Of a stretch of 45,120 bases of DNA, positions 42,176 to 45,120 are shown in pieces. The DNA comes from Ectocarpus siliculosus. Its lineage: Eukaryota > Sar > Phaeophyceae > Ectocarpales > Ectocarpaceae. Below the pieces are notes generated by a model. The model was not told the origin of the DNA, made no database searches, and saw only the letters and a program-made list of their open reading frames with translations. The DNA is taken from positions 2,068,358-2,113,477 of the forward strand of contig FN649734.1 in assembly GCA_000310025.1 (NCBI GenBank). Direction: 5' to 3'. Made by a program: the position numbers and the translations under genes. Position 1 is the stretch's first letter. The number at the start of each line of letters is the position of its first letter.

Positions 42176-43732
42176 TTACAGCTCAAGGTCGACGCCCGCG
42201 ACGCCCGCGGCCTGATCGTCGCCGTCCTCGGCTAAAAGGTCCTCCGTGTCACCCGCCAACGTCTGCCGGCAAAACGCACGAAGAGGGACGAATAGGCAGA
42301 CAAAATGCCCGAGAGCGATTCGGCGAAGCCGTGTTTGCTTGCACGCCGTAACTAGACTAGACGACCTTGAGACGCGCCGTGTGCAAAGGAAAGAAGATGA
42401 AGGAACAATAATAGCCAACAGGACAGAGGGAAAGAAATATTGCCTGTTCAAAAAGGGAGGGAACGAGCGCGCTGTACGGAACCCCGGCAAGGGAAACCCG
42501 CGACCGATAACCACGACAACAAGGGGAAATCTCTTTAGGTGGCCTCCTTGCGGGAGGACCATCACAGTCGGTTTTTCGGCGGCCTCAAACCATAACAAGA
42601 CGTAGGCCGTTCCAGTCGTGGCCCCTACCTTGACACAGTCGGCGCCGACAGAGCAATGCCGCTTGGGTACATCGGCAACACTGGTGGGAGCCGCAGGCAG
42701 TGCGACAAACCACCCTGGATGGCCCACGACTCCAACAAGTGGTACCAGTGCACCAAGGGGCAGCGTTCTGTCGCCCCCGAACGTGCCAAGGTGGGGGGCA
42801 CGGCCGCAAAGACTCAGGAAGGCATTCGCGTCCTGCCGTGGATAGGAGGCCGCCGACAAGCCGACTGCGATGGTCCTTCCGCAAGGAGGCCATCAAAAGG
42901 GCTGGCATTTTTGTCGCGGTTATCGGTCGCGGGTTTCCCTTGCCGACATTCCGTACAGCGTGTTCGTTCCCTCTTGTACTAAGGCGAAATAGTCCTCTCT
43001 CATCGTAGATTTCCATCCGAACGAAGGCGTTGGACGACCACATGGGATGTGTGCCGAGCACGCAGCACCAGCAGAACCCGTGGCGCGACATGACACAACG
43101 CCACGTGACGTCATCACACGACACCACGTTAACGTCACCACACGGCACAACGTGACGTCATCACACGACACCACGTGCCGTCATCACATGACAAATCTGC
43201 TATGCATCGCAACAAAAAACACGGCGTATCGCAAGCACGACACGACCTACACACGTGAGACTCAAAAGAACCGTAGAAAGTTGGGTATCAAACAAATATG
43301 ACGTCAGTGCTTCTCTATCCCGGACTAATATCTGTGGAAGACGTAAATTTGTTGTGTTTCTGTAAGGAAAAAAAACGGCACGATCCCGGACTCTTTGGTA
43401 GAGCTGAATTCGTCGTGTGTTTCTAGAAAACCAAAAAGTGCTATCCTGGACTCTTTGGGAGAGATTAACGTTGTGTTTCTATATAAATGAAAGTTATGTT
43501 ATCCCGCACTCTTTAAAAGAGATGAATTTGTTGTGGAACTATGGCATCGCATGGCACCTACCGTCACCTGTGCCTGGTCTGCTTCGAGCGGCTCCTCTCC
43601 CTCCGCGGCCTGATCGTGATCTTCGTCTGTCGCGTACAGGATCTTGAAGGCGTTCTTCGTCAGGTCGCTCTCGCCGGACTCCTGCTCGTCATTCTGCCGG
43701 AAAAAAGAAAAAAGATAGATAGATAGATAGAG

Positions 43733-43804
<72 letters not shown>

Positions 43805-45045
43805 GTTTCACCTCCGAGGTGTAACAAGCGCAGAGAGGTTCGACACGAAACACGCACAGAGCAGCAGTGGTCGACACTGTGATACTGTAGCTCAATTCGC
43901 TGCTGCGCGCACGAACACACTGCTCGAAGCAATCGTTACCACATGCTTCGGCTTCGAGAAGGCATTTGTTGGGAGGGTTCTGGAGGGACCCCTGCTCATG
44001 GTTCTGCAGCATCCTTCCGCCTTTTCACTCAAGAAACGTATGCGTAACTACTGCTGCTACAACAACAACCCAACGAAGTGGGCGGTTGGTGGTTTCTTGC
44101 TTTCGGGAAAACCATCAACAGGATGCAGGCACACGTGCTGGTTCCTTCCAAGTCGACGGTTCACGAACTACAGCTCTTGCTGGTGAAACGTCTGATGAGC
44201 GTGATGCGCTACAATTTTCGTAGCGGTCACGTCCCGTGTGTTTCTCTCGAGATCAAAGAGAAATAGGTAGGTTCACCCGAAACCAAACGAAGGTACTTCT
44301 TCAACACGAAAAGAAAAGGCTGCGTGTCTTCGTAAAGGACAAGACAAAAAAAAGGGGGGGGGGGGGGAGTATGTCGGCGAGGCATCGAACAAAACAAAAA
44401 AAACTCCAAACACAAGCCTTTGAAAAAATGTTAATAGTATTTTGTTTGACGAGGAGTTCTATAATACCATGCTGAGCGACAAGGGGCAAGAGGCAGCCCG
44501 ATGCGCCCGGATGTTTCCATTCTCTGTAGACGGGCAAGACTACGCGCAGCATGAGAAAAAAAAACAGGCGTTTTCAACCGGAAGATAACGTAGTCGACAA
44601 CAGAAACAACAGCAACAACGACAACAACGACAACAACAACAACAAGGCTCGTCGAGAAAGGGTAAAGTGGCACTATTGCTCACCTGGAAGAGCAGCTCGA
44701 TGTCCCGGAGTTTGTCGAAGTAAAAGTCTCGCTCCTTCTCTACCGCCGCCATCGTGGTCAAGAGCTCATCACGCTCCTGTCGTGTCCAAAACACAGAAAA
44801 AGAAACCAGCAGCGCGGCATAACGGTGTGTCATGTACCTACCGAAGCCAAACTCGAAAGAGGTCAGAACCGGCTTCCGATTGGCGTGCGCGTGACCAACA
44901 CGGCATCAACAACAGCAGGAACAGCAACAGCGTACGGCGACACGACGATCAGAGTAGCACCAAGACCCGAGGCACACCCACCTGAGTGAGCTCGTCGCAT
45001 TTCGCCACGAGCTGAGGGTCCGGTGATGGTGCCCGAGCTGACGAC
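42176..45045 (-). CDS. EB1: microtubule plus-end-tracking protein EB1, last four exons (5' part outside the window)
   Basis: Exons: 45045-44982, 44776-44684, 43693-43568, 42262-42176 (TAA). Each has GT/AG borders, and the phases agree. The first encodes a Ser/Pro linker ending in DPQLVAKCDELTQ. The second carries the EB-homology signature EKERDFYFDKLRDIELL, the coiled coil and four-helix region that dimerises and binds +TIP partners. The third contains the equally conserved KILYATDED. The fourth adds an acidic tail, TLAGDTEDLLAEDGDDQ, ending VDLEL rather than the EEY/F of animal EB1, which recruits CAP-Gly proteins. The N-terminal calponin-homology domain, which binds microtubules, must lie to the right of 45120. 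The protein acts in the cytosol at growing microtubule ends. The assignment of the last exon rests on splice signals, phase and acidity only. Confidence 0.87.
42430..43000. mobile_element. inverted-repeat element in the last EB1 intron
   Basis: About 150 bp at 42441-42595 recur inverted at about 42848-42993. Both arms share CGCTGTACGGAA, GGCAAGGGAAACCCGCGACC, GATAACC, GGCCTCCTTGCGG, GGACCATC and CGGCGGCCTC. Some 250 bp of unrelated sequence separates the arms. The target duplication is not clear. It is consistent with a long-TIR MITE or foldback element; it could also be a hairpin-forming inverted duplication. Confidence 0.72.
43085..43192. repeat. minisatellite of CACGTGACGTCATCACACGA-type units
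   Basis: Four or five imperfect units of about 22-25 bp contain GTGACGTCATCACACGACAC. TGACGTCA is the palindromic CRE/bZIP core. It lies in the last EB1 intron. Confidence 0.75.
43714..43801. repeat. (GATA)n-(GA)n microsatellite
   Basis: GATAGATA units pass into a pure GA tract of about 25 repeats. It starts just beyond the splice acceptor of EB1 exon 43693-43568. Confidence 0.93.
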
Positions 45046-45120
45046 CTGCATGCACATGCGTTCGATTCGATTCGTTCATGTATGCCCACAGTACATCGTC
45101 GAGATGCAGCAGAACAGCAT
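45046..45120. other. EB1 intron running off the right edge
   Basis: Sequence upstream of the EB1 exon acceptor at 45046-45047. The next 5' exon, expected to enter with phase 2, is not visible in the 73 bases available. Confidence 0.6.

Noticed and set aside
43085-43192. CRISPR-like array
   Set aside because: Units are imperfect, contiguous and without unique spacers of constant length; the context is a eukaryotic intron.

Overview
The window looks like nuclear DNA of a multicellular stramenopile, most likely a brown alga (Ectocarpus-like). This is inferred from balanced base composition, genes with many short exons and kilobase introns, CAG/CTG tracts, TTAGGG-like interstitial repeats, a Golgi-type carbohydrate sulfotransferase, and dense copia, hAT-like and MITE-like elements. 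No bacterial operons, CRISPR array or prophage is visible.

Layout. (1) 1-4554, minus strand: a Ty1/copia polyprotein (gag, protease, integrase) open for about 1,380 codons and cut by the left edge, preceded by a probable LTR carrying nine copies of a 12-bp motif. (2) 5099-6025, plus: a pogo/Tigger-type DDE transposase remnant. (3) 7947-11772, minus: a complete seven-exon gene for a secreted or lumenal kinase-like protein (393 aa) that resembles protein O-mannose kinase and lacks the HRD aspartate. (4) 12314-12924: a foldback element with a smaller TA-flanked MITE nested inside it. (5) 14690-20101, plus: a full-length Ty1/copia insertion with near-identical LTRs and a perfect 5-bp target duplication, but with a missing gag start codon and two frame changes. 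(6) 20.1-25.3 kb: repeat-rich intergenic DNA. (7) 25305-36038, minus: a 12-exon gene for a type II membrane sulfotransferase (about 715 aa). All splice phases agree in my model. Its introns hold a hAT-like element with a perfect 8-bp target duplication, a 537-bp tandem repeat and MITE pieces. (8) 36-42.2 kb: no recognised gene. (9) 42176-45120, minus: the last four exons of a microtubule plus-end protein EB1, whose N-terminal half lies beyond the right edge.

The three host genes are all on the minus strand. The kinase-like protein and the sulfotransferase both carry secretory-pathway signals, so both probably act in the ER/Golgi lumen. Sulfated fucan synthesis is a natural but unproven role for the sulfotransferase. 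EB1 is a cytosolic cytoskeletal protein with no evident link to them.

Exon boundaries were read by eye from GT/AG signals, phase continuity and family motifs; there is no transcript support. No coordinated new system stands out. The most unusual items are the acidic/polyglutamine/basic exon inside the sulfotransferase domain, the catalytically divergent kinase, and the layered, nested mobile elements.
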